Numbered from the stretch's first letter, positions 1-5,834 are shown. The stretch: 9,015 nt of DNA from CAZXDS01 sp964639525 (GCA_964639525.1 CAZXDS010000141.1:1-9015); one strand, 5' to 3'. Notes: generated by a model not told the origin, from the letters alone. Made by a program: numbers and translations.

Positions 1-2
1 AG

Positions 3-149
3 GAAGTTGCCGAACTAATAAACTCAGAAATGAATGCCGGTTATCACTCATTTAATTTTAATGCCGAAAGATTTCCCAGCGGAATTTATTTCTATAGAAT
101 TCAAACAAATAATTTTACAAAAACTAAAAAAATGATGTTGCTCAAATAA
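3..149 (+). CDS. C-terminal end of a T9SS-exported protein (partial)
   Basis: The window opens inside this gene and only the last 48 residues are visible, ending in TAA. They read as the end of a T9SS type A sorting domain: an NAG-H-x-F-N-x-N strand, then a S-G-I-Y-F-Y-R-I strand, then a basic end (KTKKMMLLK). In the known family this domain carries a secreted protein across the outer membrane through the PorU/PorV machinery and is then usually removed. The passenger domain lies outside the window, so the function is unknown. It has the same layout as the sorting domains ending near 1583 and 3033 but is clearly diverged from them (for example NAGYHSFNFNAERFPSGIYFYRI against NAGNHTINYNASELSSGIYIYKI). 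It precedes the beta-barrel gene by 66 bases on the same strand, with no evident terminator between them. Confidence 0.85.
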   Translation, partial: EVAELINSEMNAGYHSFNFNAERFPSGIYFYRIQTNNFTKTKKMMLLK

Positions 150-205
150 CGACAAATATCGTAAAAATAAATAGCATCATTCAATTTAATAATCTCTAAC
201 AATAT

Positions 206-211
206 GAGGAG
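206..211 (+). promoter_or_regulatory. Shine-Dalgarno site that fixes the start of the beta-barrel gene
   Basis: GAGGAG lies 4 bases before the ATG at 216. It overlaps the upstream in-frame ATG at 204, so 204 cannot be the start it serves. The start at 216 gives a clean signal peptide (MKKLISILF...), which supports 216. Confidence 0.7.
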
Positions 212-215
212 CAAA

Positions 216-845
216 ATGAAAAAGTTAATCTCCATTTTATTCATTTTAGTGTTTTTAACAGGGAGTGCCTATTCGCAATCCATTGGAGTATTTGTAGGTT
301 ACGGTACTTCAGCATTTGGTAACGGAGAAGTAGATACACAGTCAAAATTTGTTCCTGTTGGAGCACATATTTTGTTTGGCAGCGGGGGAGCATTTGAGAT
401 TGGAGCAGAAGTAAGCTATGCAGCAGTTCCTTTTACATTTGAGCTAAATGACGCTACTGTAAATATGAAAGCATGAGAAATAAAAATGGGACAATTATAT
501 TATGGTGCGTTAGCTAAATTAAAAATCGGTTCAGGCGGCGGAATTTGGCCTTATCTTCGTGCCGGAGGTGGAATGTACACGGGAAAAATAAAATCTGAAT
601 TTACCCAAGAGTATAAGGATTTAGCAGCAACATTCGGGGCAACAGTTCAAGATACGGAAGTGAATTTTAAGAATGCTTTCGGTTTTAACCTTGGTGCCGG
701 AGCAGAAATAGATTTTAGTCATAATAACGGTTTGTTTGGAGAAATTGTTTATCACTTTGTAAACAGGGAAGCAGATCAACCGGGCTCGGATTCTTTCAAG
801 GCAAATAATTGGGTAATTCAAGTAGGTTTCCATTTCGGATTGTAA
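216..845 (+). pseudogene. Small outer-membrane beta-barrel protein, interrupted by an in-frame TGA
   Basis: Read through one stop codon, this is a 209-codon gene of the OMP beta-barrel (OmpX/OmpW-like fold, OMP_b-brl) type. Residues 1-20 form a signal peptide (MKKLISILFILVFLTGSAYS, cut before QS). The rest alternates short amphipathic strands rich in Gly and aromatics (IGVFVGYGTSAFG, FEIGAEVSYAAVPF, LYYGALAKLKIGSGGGIWPYLRAGGGMYTG, FNLGAGAEIDF, LFGEIVYHF) and ends WVIQVGFHFGL, a typical last strand. Codon 87 is TGA (474-476), and the two halves are in the same frame with nothing inserted or lost. If translation stops there, an 86-residue fragment with only the first strands is made and the barrel cannot close. 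An ATG at 486 could restart the second half, but it has no signal peptide and only a weak upstream purine run. A recent nonsense mutation or an error in the sequence are the simplest readings. Family identity is good and the specific role is unknown. Confidence 0.8.
474..476 (+). other. In-frame TGA inside the beta-barrel gene
   Basis: The context is ATG AAA GCA TGA GAA ATA AAA ATG GGA, and the frame is identical before and after. Both sides look like barrel strands. A single change from CGA, AGA, GGA, TGG, TCA or TTA would produce it. Confidence 0.85.
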
Positions 846-906
846 ATTTTAATTGAGGGCTGTACAATAATAAGGAGGGCACAATATTTTATTTGCTCGG
901 CCAATC

Positions 907-956
907 AAAAACCTCCAATTTTGTGAATGAAACTATTGATTGGAGGTTTTATTTTA
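907..956. terminator. Hairpin terminator between convergent genes, probably bidirectional
   Basis: AAAACCTCCAAT (908-919) pairs perfectly with ATTGGAGGTTTT (939-950), a 12-bp stem with a 19-base loop. On the + strand the stem runs into TTTTATTTTA, and on the - strand into five T. It sits 62 bases after the stop of the + strand beta-barrel gene and about 90 bases beyond the end of the - strand lipoprotein gene, where a shared terminator is expected. The rest of 846-1045 shows no gene. An AAGGAGGG at about 873-880 has no start codon at a suitable distance. Confidence 0.75.
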
Positions 957-1045
957 CCAAAGTATTTTAGATAGAACACAGATGATAAATCTCTTTTGTA
1001 CTGAAAAGTCCTTTGCCGAATTAGATGTATTGCATTTTCGCTAAT

Positions 1046-1516
1046 TTAATTTGATGCTTTAAAAGTAGCATTTTGAATTGTTAGTGTATCTCCTTGAATA
1101 AATAGATTGGAAGCAATAATATATACGGCAGTCCCGGTATAATTTGAACCTGATTTATTACCGGTGAAGCTAAAGTCACCTGTAGCTCCATTTATATTTG
1201 TATCTGAAAAAGTTCCTGTAACTGCATCGGTACTTGATGTTCTGAATGTTGCACCGCCTGAAATCCGGACAAAAGCAACACTGCCGCTTCCTCCAAGTTT
1301 GTCATCAGAACCATCGATATTTAGTGTAACTGATAGGGAATCAACTCCGCTATTGGAATTAGTACCGGTATAGTTAAATGTCCAAGTCCCTTTTAAACTA
1401 GTAGTATTATCAACAGGGGGTGTTGTAACAGGGTTACTATCGGAATTACTGCAACCAAATATAAATATTGCCATTAAAGTTGCTATTAATATTATATACA
1501 ATTTTACTGATCTCAT
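1046..1516 (-). CDS. Small beta-rich lipoprotein of unknown function
   Basis: This is a 156-residue protein. Residues 1-21 are a lipoprotein signal peptide (MRSVKLYIILIATLMAIFIFG) with a lipobox ending in Cys22 (IFGC), followed by a flexible Ser/Asn/Asp/Pro/Thr linker (about 23-40). The mature part from about 41 to the end opens with LKGTWTFNYTGT and is rich in Gly, Ser, Thr and Asn, with alternating short strands, as in lipocalin-like or other up-and-down beta-barrels. No family can be named safely. The start at 1516 is preferred over upstream in-frame ATGs because GGAG (1526-1523) lies 6 bases before it and the signal peptide begins there. It is the last gene of the - strand series, 66 bases after the serine hydrolase gene. 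It is probably anchored in the inner leaflet of the outer membrane or at the cell surface. There is no sorting domain. The gene is intact. Confidence 0.75.
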   Translation of the reverse strand: MRSVKLYIILIATLMAIFIFGCSNSDSNPVTTPPVDNTTSLKGTWTFNYTGTNSNSGVDSLSVTLNIDGSDDKLGGSGSVAFVRISGGATFRTSSTDAVTGTFSDTNINGATGDFSFTGNKSGSNYTGTAVYIIASNLFIQGDTLTIQNATFKASN

Positions 1517-1522
1517 TTTTTT

Positions 1523-1526
1523 CTCC
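1523..1526 (-). promoter_or_regulatory. Shine-Dalgarno site for the lipoprotein gene starting at 1516
   Basis: GGAG on the - strand lies six bases before ATG 1516. It overlaps an in-frame ATG (1528) that would otherwise be a candidate start, so it decides the start in favour of 1516. Confidence 0.65.
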
Positions 1527-1665
1527 ATTGTTATTTGATTAATAATTACTATTAAAAGCCGGTAATGCATCCGGAGTGTTATTTATTTTATCAGCATCAT
1601 TTTTTTGCTGTCTGAAAAATGTGCTGATAATATTTTGTAAATATATATACCGCTTGAAAGTTCGC

Positions 1666-1864
1666 TTGCATTATAATTTATAGTATGATTACCGGCATTT
1701 ACTTTACTATTTACCAGCGTTGATACTTTTTGCCCGAGTGTATTAAATACTTCCAATTTTATATTCGAAGTTTGCGGAACGGAAAATTCAATAATTGTAC
1801 CGGGATTGAAAGGATTCGGATAATTTTGCTTAAGAGAAAAGCTTGTCGGAATTCCATCATTTTT
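1666..1864 (-). repeat. Copy A of a near-identical 199-bp sorting-domain block
   Basis: This block matches 3116-3314 at a constant offset of 1450 with six mismatches in 199 bases (at 1713, 1766, 1801, 1808, 1832 and 1853), about 97% identity. It encodes most of the T9SS sorting domain, from DGIPTSFSL through NAGNHTINYNA. Four of the six differences are silent; the other two give V/A and G/S. Similarity drops sharply on both sides. Confidence 0.9.
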
Positions 1865-2128
1865 ATGTCCTATTGCTGTTACAACAAAATTATAAGTCAG
1901 TTTCAATAATTCCGTGCATATTTTTTGCGGATCTGCTTCAGTTTGATTTATAAGTACAGAAACCGAAATATTTTTAGTCGGTTCAATCATCAGCATACTG
2001 ACATAACCAAGGTATCCGCCGCTGTGTCCATAAATAGTTAATCCATCCACATCAAATTTCATCACACCTAACCCGTAATCATAATTTGATCTTGCAGGTA
2101 CCGTATTTAAAAAATTATTGAACTGTTC

Positions 2129-2131
2129 TTA
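2129..2131 (-). other. In-frame TAA inside the serine hydrolase gene
   Basis: On the - strand the codons run GAG GTT ATT GGG TAA GAA CAG TTC AAT AAT. The reading frame is the same on both sides, and the downstream residues continue the beta-lactamase fold up to the HSGG motif. One base change from AAA, GAA or CAA explains it. Confidence 0.88.
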
Positions 2132-3032
2132 CCCAATAACCTCATTGTTGAAAAGTTTAAAACCCCACTGAGCAAGGTGTTCAGCGGTTGAAAATATAGC
2201 TCCGGCAGCCCAAGCTGAAGTATTAACAGAATTCATGGAAAAATTAAATAAATTATCATCAACACCGTCGTTATTTATATCAAACCAAGGAATTGCCGAA
2301 GGACCGTTAGTTGATTCAAAAGGTGGAATATACATAGAAGGTAGATTTAACTCATTTAGCATTGTACGCAAAACTTCTGCGTATGTTTGAAACTCTATTT
2401 TTTCTATTATCATTCCAAGTAGAAGATAATTTGTATTTGAATAGCTCCAATTGGTACCGTGAACAAAAAGAGGCAGCTCCACAAATGTATCAATAACTTC
2501 ATTTGGTGTCCAAATTTTATATGGTTCTGCTTGATATGAAGCTACCCACGCATCTGTTGTGAAATTATTTATTCCGCTTGTGTGATTTAGTAATTCATGT
2601 ACGGTTATATTACCGTCAATTTTTTCGCTCGGGATTATCCAAGTGGAAATTTTATCCGACAAACTAAGCTTGTTCTGTTCAACTAATCTTAAAATCATTG
2701 CCGAAGTGAACATTTTCGTTATGCTTGCAATTCCAAAAATCATATTTGTATCAATTGGAATATTTTGATTAGGGTCGGAAAATCCTTCTGCACCCTTCCA
2801 AACAATACTGCCTTCAATACTTATAGCTGAAGACACACCAACTACATTTTCAGAAATATATAAATCGTTCAATTTTTGATTCAATAATGTTTCCAAATTC
2901 TGAGCATATATTGAGATGCTCAACAAAAAGATAAATATGATTTTTTTCATTTCAAGCGTTACTTTAATTAAATGATGATTTATGACTAATAACAAACTTA
3001 GCTGTACAAAAAGATGGAAATTATTCTAAATT

Positions 3033-4241
3033 TTAACGAAGAAGAATAAATTTCTTTGTCGCTGTAAAGTTTCCGCTTTTTAAGCGATATAAATAAACTC
3101 CGCTTGAAAGCTTGTTTGCATTATAATTTATAGTATGATTACCGGCATTTACTTTACTATTTGCCAGCGTTGATACTTTTTGCCCGAGTGTATTAAATAC
3201 TTCCAATTTTATATTTGAAGTTTGCGGAACGGAAAATTCAATAATTGTACTGGGATTAAAAGGATTCGGATAATTTTGCTTGAGAGAAAAGCTTGTCGGA
3301 ATCCCATCATTTTTGTCATTCACTCCGGTAATTCCACCGTTTGAAGTTCTCAGTATTACACCGTCATAACCAACAACAATTCCATTATTTTCATCGGCAA
3401 ACGAAACAGATTTTAGCGTATTTGTCGTTCCACTTGTTTGAGATACCCAAGTTGCTCCCCCGTCAGTAGTTTTTGAAATTTTTCCGCTTGAACTAACAGC
3501 TATTGCTGAATTCGCGTCTGAATAAGCAACACTGCGAAAACTTGTACTTAATGTTGATGTCCAGGTTGAACCTCCATCTGAAGTAATAAGTACAGATGGA
3601 ATTCCAACAGCAATACCGTTATTTACATCTCTAAAAGAAACTCCCAAAAGAGTATTGGTTGTCCCACTAGTTTGCGAAACCCAGTTTGTTCCGCCATTGG
3701 TGGTTCTGTATATTCTTCCTGATCTTCCAACAGCTGTTCCAATATTCGCATCAATAAAAGTAACGCCATTCATAGTGTCGAAAAATTGATTGTCTATTTT
3801 ACTCCAAGTTACTCCGCCGTCTGTTGTTCTAAAAAGTTTACCTATTAGTCCAACTGCCACCCCGTTATTTGCGTCCGAAAATGAAACACCATTTAAAAAA
3901 TTTGCTCCACTTGTGTTAGTTGGTGCTGCCCAAGTTGTTCCGCCATCTGTGGTTCTGACTATTCCATCTGTTCCAACAGCAGTGCCGTTATTTTCATCAA
4001 TAAAAAAAACACTTCTTAGTTCTCCGGTAGTCCCGCTATTTTGTGAAGACCAACTTTCGCCGCTGTCCGTTGTTTTAATTATTGTACCGTTTTTACCAAC
4101 CGCCCAAGCAGTTGTTGCAGATACCATCGTAACGCAATTAAGTGTATCGCTTTGCGGTGACGGATCAACCAATATCCATTGTGCACTTGTAACGGTTACA
4201 AGGCTAAAAAAAATAATAGTACTATATAAAAAATTTCTCAT
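3033..4241 (-). CDS. T9SS-exported seven-bladed beta-propeller (BNR/Ycf48-like repeats)
   Basis: This is a 402-residue secreted protein. Residues 1-21 are a signal peptide (MRNFLYSTIIFFSLVTVTSAQ). Residues 22-303 hold seven repeats of about 40 residues, each of the form L-x-x-V-x-F-x-D-x-N-x-G-x-A-V-G ... R-T-T-D-G-G-x-T-W. The closing Trp is at 64, 104, 146, 187, 227 and 265; the seventh repeat (LRTSNGG, about 297-303) lacks it. This is the pattern of sialidase/BNR-like and Ycf48-like propellers, with seven blades expected. No glycosidase active-site residues can be recognised, so a binding or scaffold role on the cell surface is more likely than an enzyme. Residues 313-402 are a T9SS type A sorting domain (GIPTSFSLKQNYPNPFNPS...KKFILLR). 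Blades 4-5 and 6-7 share the stretch WVSQTSGTTNTL, a sign of recent internal duplication. The start at 4241 is set by AAGGAG (4253-4248) 6 bases upstream and by the signal peptide. The gene is intact, unlike its two exported neighbours. Confidence 0.88.
   Translation of the reverse strand: MRNFLYSTIIFFSLVTVTSAQWILVDPSPQSDTLNCVTMVSATTAWAVGKNGTIIKTTDSGESWSSQNSGTTGELRSVFFIDENNGTAVGTDGIVRTTDGGTTWAAPTNTSGANFLNGVSFSDANNGVAVGLIGKLFRTTDGGVTWSKIDNQFFDTMNGVTFIDANIGTAVGRSGRIYRTTNGGTNWVSQTSGTTNTLLGVSFRDVNNGIAVGIPSVLITSDGGSTWTSTLSTSFRSVAYSDANSAIAVSSSGKISKTTDGGATWVSQTSGTTNTLKSVSFADENNGIVVGYDGVILRTSNGGITGVNDKNDGIPTSFSLKQNYPNPFNPSTIIEFSVPQTSNIKLEVFNTLGQKVSTLANSKVNAGNHTINYNANKLSSGVYLYRLKSGNFTATKKFILLR
3116..3314 (-). 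repeat. Copy B of the 199-bp sorting-domain block
   Basis: This is the partner of 1666-1864, in the same orientation, inside the 3' part of the propeller gene. The two passengers (serine hydrolase and beta-propeller) are unrelated, so only the export tag is shared. Confidence 0.9.
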
Positions 4242-4247
4242 TACATT

Positions 4248-4253
4248 CTCCTT
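4248..4253 (-). promoter_or_regulatory. Shine-Dalgarno site for the propeller gene
   Basis: AAGGAG on the - strand, with a spacer of 6 bases to ATG 4241. It rules out the longer in-frame start at 4322, which would put 27 residues before the signal peptide. Confidence 0.75.
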
Positions 4254-4324
4254 CAAGTTTAAAGTAAATAAGTTAAGGTTAACACTGCAAACCAAATAGC
4301 GGTTTAATTTTTTTAAAATCATTT

Positions 4325-4381
4325 TTATTTTTGCCGTTCTTTATGGGCATCGGCAACATCCTCACGTAAAGTCTCAGCCAT
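4325..4381 (-). other. Apparent displaced C-terminal tail of the lipoprotein, behind an in-frame TAA
   Basis: Directly after the lipoprotein stop (TAA 4384-4382) the same frame continues with ATG and 17 more sense codons, MAETLREDVADAHKERQK, then TAA (4327-4325). The residues are charged and helix-forming and fit as a continuation of the lipoprotein's last helix (...KQINAIIDEAADDVGS). Two readings are possible: the lipoprotein was once about 238 residues and gained a stop, or an 18-codon ORF starts at TAAATG by re-initiation. The first seems likelier because a stand-alone peptide of this kind has no signal or Shine-Dalgarno of its own. It could also be chance. Confidence 0.45.
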
Positions 4382-5041
4382 TTATGAACCAACGTCATCA
4401 GCAGCTTCATCAATTATTGCATTTATCTGTTTCTCATCAAGTGCTGCCAATTGCAACGCATTTACTACTTCTGTTAAATTGCCTGCATTCATTTCGGCGC
4501 CATAATTTTTCTGAATTGGGATTTGGCGTGATTCCGAATTTTTCCATACAATTTGGCTTGTTGCCCTATCAACCAAATTGGCAGTTGAGCTTACATAAAT
4601 TGCAAGTTTATTTCTATCAATTAGTAATTTGCATGAATTTAATTTTACCGTGCAAATAAAATCGGGATTATCTGACAAATTATATACAGGAGCAATTTCG
4701 AGATAAGTACTCATAGACTCTCCCAAATTATCAGTAATAGCAGATAAAAGATCGGGAGTGTGTATTAGTTTTTGTAATTTTTCTTGTTTATCGGCAGCCA
4801 ATATATCGTTCCCAACTTCCACCACAGCTTTGAGAAGGTTTGCTAACCCATCCTTTTTTTCATTTCCCGTTTTAGCAGTACTGTATTTTTCTATTTTAAC
4901 AGTTCTAGCGGCAGGAGCTACTATTTGTTTAAATAAAATTTTTGAACCTTGTACATCATATTTAGCTAAATCGTTTGTATGCCCGCACGATAATAAAGTT
5001 AGTCCGCTAAGAGCAATTAAAGCAAAAATTAGATTTTTCAT
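4382..5041 (-). CDS. Lipoprotein of unknown family
   Basis: This is a 219-residue protein. Residues 1-18 are a lipoprotein signal peptide (MKNLIFALIALSGLTLLS) with lipobox LLSC and Cys19. The mature part contains KILFKQIVAPAARTVKIEKY, a helical stretch (about 60-105), a strand region CTVKLNSCKLLIDRNKLAIYVSSTANLVDRATSQIVW (about 130-165) and a C-terminal helix. The VSSTANLVDRATSQIVWKN segment resembles the 'sL-v-D-ratG-vlW' strand seen in several outer-membrane auxiliary lipoproteins (LptE-, CsgG- or ABC-auxiliary-like), but this is only a loose likeness. The start has the strongest Shine-Dalgarno of the window (AAAGGAGGG, 5053-5045, 3 bases before ATG). The promoter region carries two dyads (see 5114-5133 and 5080-5098), which makes it a candidate target of the response regulator encoded upstream. 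Downstream, the propeller gene starts 140 bases on with no clear terminator between. The stop at 4384-4382 may be a new one. Confidence 0.75.
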   Translation of the reverse strand: MKNLIFALIALSGLTLLSCGHTNDLAKYDVQGSKILFKQIVAPAARTVKIEKYSTAKTGNEKKDGLANLLKAVVEVGNDILAADKQEKLQKLIHTPDLLSAITDNLGESMSTYLEIAPVYNLSDNPDFICTVKLNSCKLLIDRNKLAIYVSSTANLVDRATSQIVWKNSESRQIPIQKNYGAEMNAGNLTEVVNALQLAALDEKQINAIIDEAADDVGS

Positions 5042-5079
5042 TTTCCCTCCTTTGGAAATTTAGTGAATACTTAAAAATC

Positions 5080-5098
5080 ATAGGACAAGTTATCCTAT
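5080..5098. promoter_or_regulatory. Dyad ATAGGA-N7-TCCTAT upstream of the lipoprotein gene
   Basis: This is a perfect 6-bp inverted repeat (5080-5085 and 5093-5098), 39-57 bases before the lipoprotein ATG. It could be an operator or a small leader hairpin. A single ATAGGA also occurs at 5845-5850, 11-16 bases before the response-regulator start. Confidence 0.35.
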
Positions 5099-5113
5099 TA
5101 AAAATCGGTTCGC

Positions 5114-5133
5114 AATAGCATAAAAATGCTATT
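5114..5133. promoter_or_regulatory. 20-bp palindrome upstream of the lipoprotein gene, candidate response-regulator operator
   Basis: AATAGCAT (5114-5121) and ATGCTATT (5126-5133) form a perfect 8-bp dyad around AAAA. It lies 73-92 bases before the lipoprotein ATG. The length and symmetry fit binding sites of LuxR/NarL-type dimers. An imperfect copy precedes the response-regulator gene. No T-run follows on the - strand, so a terminator is unlikely. On the - strand its last TT begins a possible -35 (TTGCGA, 5115-5110) with 17 bases to TAACTT (5092-5087). Confidence 0.5.
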
Positions 5134-5183
5134 TGTCTTCAGGTTTTCATAATTGTTTATTTATGTGCGGATTGATATGAATT

Positions 5184-5212
5184 ATTATAGTTGTTTGATT
5201 ATAAATTTTAAA
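5184..5212 (-). promoter_or_regulatory. Possible sigma70-type promoter for the lipoprotein gene
   Basis: On the - strand TTTAAA (5212-5207), a 17-base spacer and TATAAT (5189-5184) lie right at the end of the response-regulator gene. If used, the transcript would have a leader of about 135 bases containing both dyads as hairpins. In DNA this AT-rich such matches arise often by chance, and TTGCGA-17-TAACTT at 5115-5087 is an alternative. Confidence 0.25.
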
Positions 5213-5834
5213 CTTCTCCACGGAAGTGCTTTGAAATGACTTCTGCTTTGCAGTTTACATTAAGCTTTCTATAAATATTGCGTATGTGCTGGCGGACAGT
5301 ATCAATTGAAATATTAAATCGGTCTGCTATAAGTTTGTAACTCAAACCGTCAACCAATCCATGCACAATATCATGCTCTCTTGCTGTAAGTTCAGTTTCT
5401 TTTTTTTTATAATTCGGTTTGAAATGCTGAATTACTTTTCTTGCAATATTTGGCGACATAGGCGAACCGCCGGAAAGAACTATATCAATAGATTCCTTAA
5501 TTTTTTGAAGAGGAGTATTTTTAAGCAAATAACCTGAAGCTCCGTTGCAGAGTGATTGAAAAACATAATTCGAGTCATCATGAACCGTTAGCATTATTAT
5601 TTCAGTATCAGGTAATTTTTTTTTTAGAAGTAATAGTCCGTCAATGCCGCTGATTCCCGGCAAACCTATGTCTGTTAAAATAACATCCGGTTTGTCAAAA
5701 TCACTAATACACGAAAGAAATTTTTCGACAGAGTCAACCGATATTTCACAAGTAAAATCTTCTTGATAATTCAGAAATTTTTCCAACAATTCTTTGAGTT
5801 CAATATCGTCTTCTATTAATGCAATTTTTTTCAT
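5208..5834 (-). CDS. LuxR/NarL-family response regulator
   Basis: This is a 208-residue two-component transcription regulator. The receiver domain (1-about 120) has the acidic pair Asp9/Asp10, phosphoacceptor Asp55 (VILTDIGLPG), Thr83 and Lys105 (YLLKNT), so every residue needed for phosphorylation is present. After a short basic linker, a GerE/LuxR-type helix-turn-helix spans about 147-205, with LTAREHDIVHGLVDG, then SYKLIADRFNISIDTVRQHIRNIYRKLN as the recognition region. Length and layout are normal for the NarL/FixJ group. It follows the histidine kinase gene by 59 bases on the same strand and is its obvious partner. That gap contains an imperfect copy of the dyad found before the lipoprotein gene, suggesting autoregulation (inference). 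No Shine-Dalgarno is seen before the ATG; the start is chosen because MKKIALIEDD is the standard beginning of a receiver. Targets cannot be read from the protein. Confidence 0.93.
   Translation of the reverse strand: MKKIALIEDDIELKELLEKFLNYQEDFTCEISVDSVEKFLSCISDFDKPDVILTDIGLPGISGIDGLLLLKKKLPDTEIIMLTVHDDSNYVFQSLCNGASGYLLKNTPLQKIKESIDIVLSGGSPMSPNIARKVIQHFKPNYKKKETELTAREHDIVHGLVDGLSYKLIADRFNISIDTVRQHIRNIYRKLNVNCKAEVISKHFRGEV

Larger units (their letters stand above)
1583..2950 (-). pseudogene. T9SS-exported beta-lactamase-fold serine hydrolase, interrupted by an in-frame TAA
   Basis: Read through one stop, this is a 455-residue secreted enzyme of the class C beta-lactamase / DD-peptidase / esterase superfamily (PF00144). 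Residues 1-17 are a signal peptide (MKKIIFIFLLSISIYAQ). The catalytic S-x-x-K is Ser76-Ile-Thr-Lys79, the helical HTSG motif is at 123-126, and the second motif is Tyr170-Ser-Asn172. The third motif, His309-Ser-Gly311 (HSGG, replacing KTG), lies after the stop. A T9SS type A sorting domain (GIPTSFSLKQNYPNPFNPG...KKMMLIK) occupies about 366-455. Codon 274 is TAA (2131-2129). The frame continues at once with EQFNNFLNTVPARSNYDYGLGV, exactly what this family has there. A product ending at 273 would lack the HSG motif and the export domain, so it should be neither active nor surface-delivered. The next possible restart is GTG 2065 or ATG 2062, without a signal peptide. The substrate (peptide, ester or amide) cannot be told. 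No Shine-Dalgarno is evident before 2950, and the start is chosen from the signal peptide. Confidence 0.85.

Noticed and set aside
474..476. TGA as a recoded sense codon (Trp/Gly) or selenocysteine
   Set aside because: Trp is written TGG throughout the kinase and propeller genes, which contain no internal TGA, unlike organisms that read TGA as an amino acid. Two of the three in-frame stops are TAA, which such codes would not explain. No selenocysteine-type hairpin is evident right after the TGA. No gene in the window ends in TGA, so the point is not fully closed by this window alone.
1554..1573. CCGG...CCGG pair between the serine hydrolase and small lipoprotein genes
   Set aside because: A stem of 4 bp with an 8-base loop is too weak to call a terminator or operator.
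3790..4299. 169-residue + strand reading frame opposite the propeller gene
   Set aside because: It is a shadow of the regular propeller repeats: its repeated PPSVVL / PTAVPLF words mirror the - strand DGG and AVG codons. It has no signal, Shine-Dalgarno or recognisable family.
4289..4305. AAACC...GGTTT hairpin followed by a T-run on the + strand
   Set aside because: The stem is only 5 bp and no + strand gene ends there. On the - strand, where the genes run, no T-run follows it.
4384..5063. + strand reading frames opposite the lipoprotein gene
   Set aside because: The - strand frame has a lipobox, a strong Shine-Dalgarno and coding character; the + frames have none of these and overlap it entirely.
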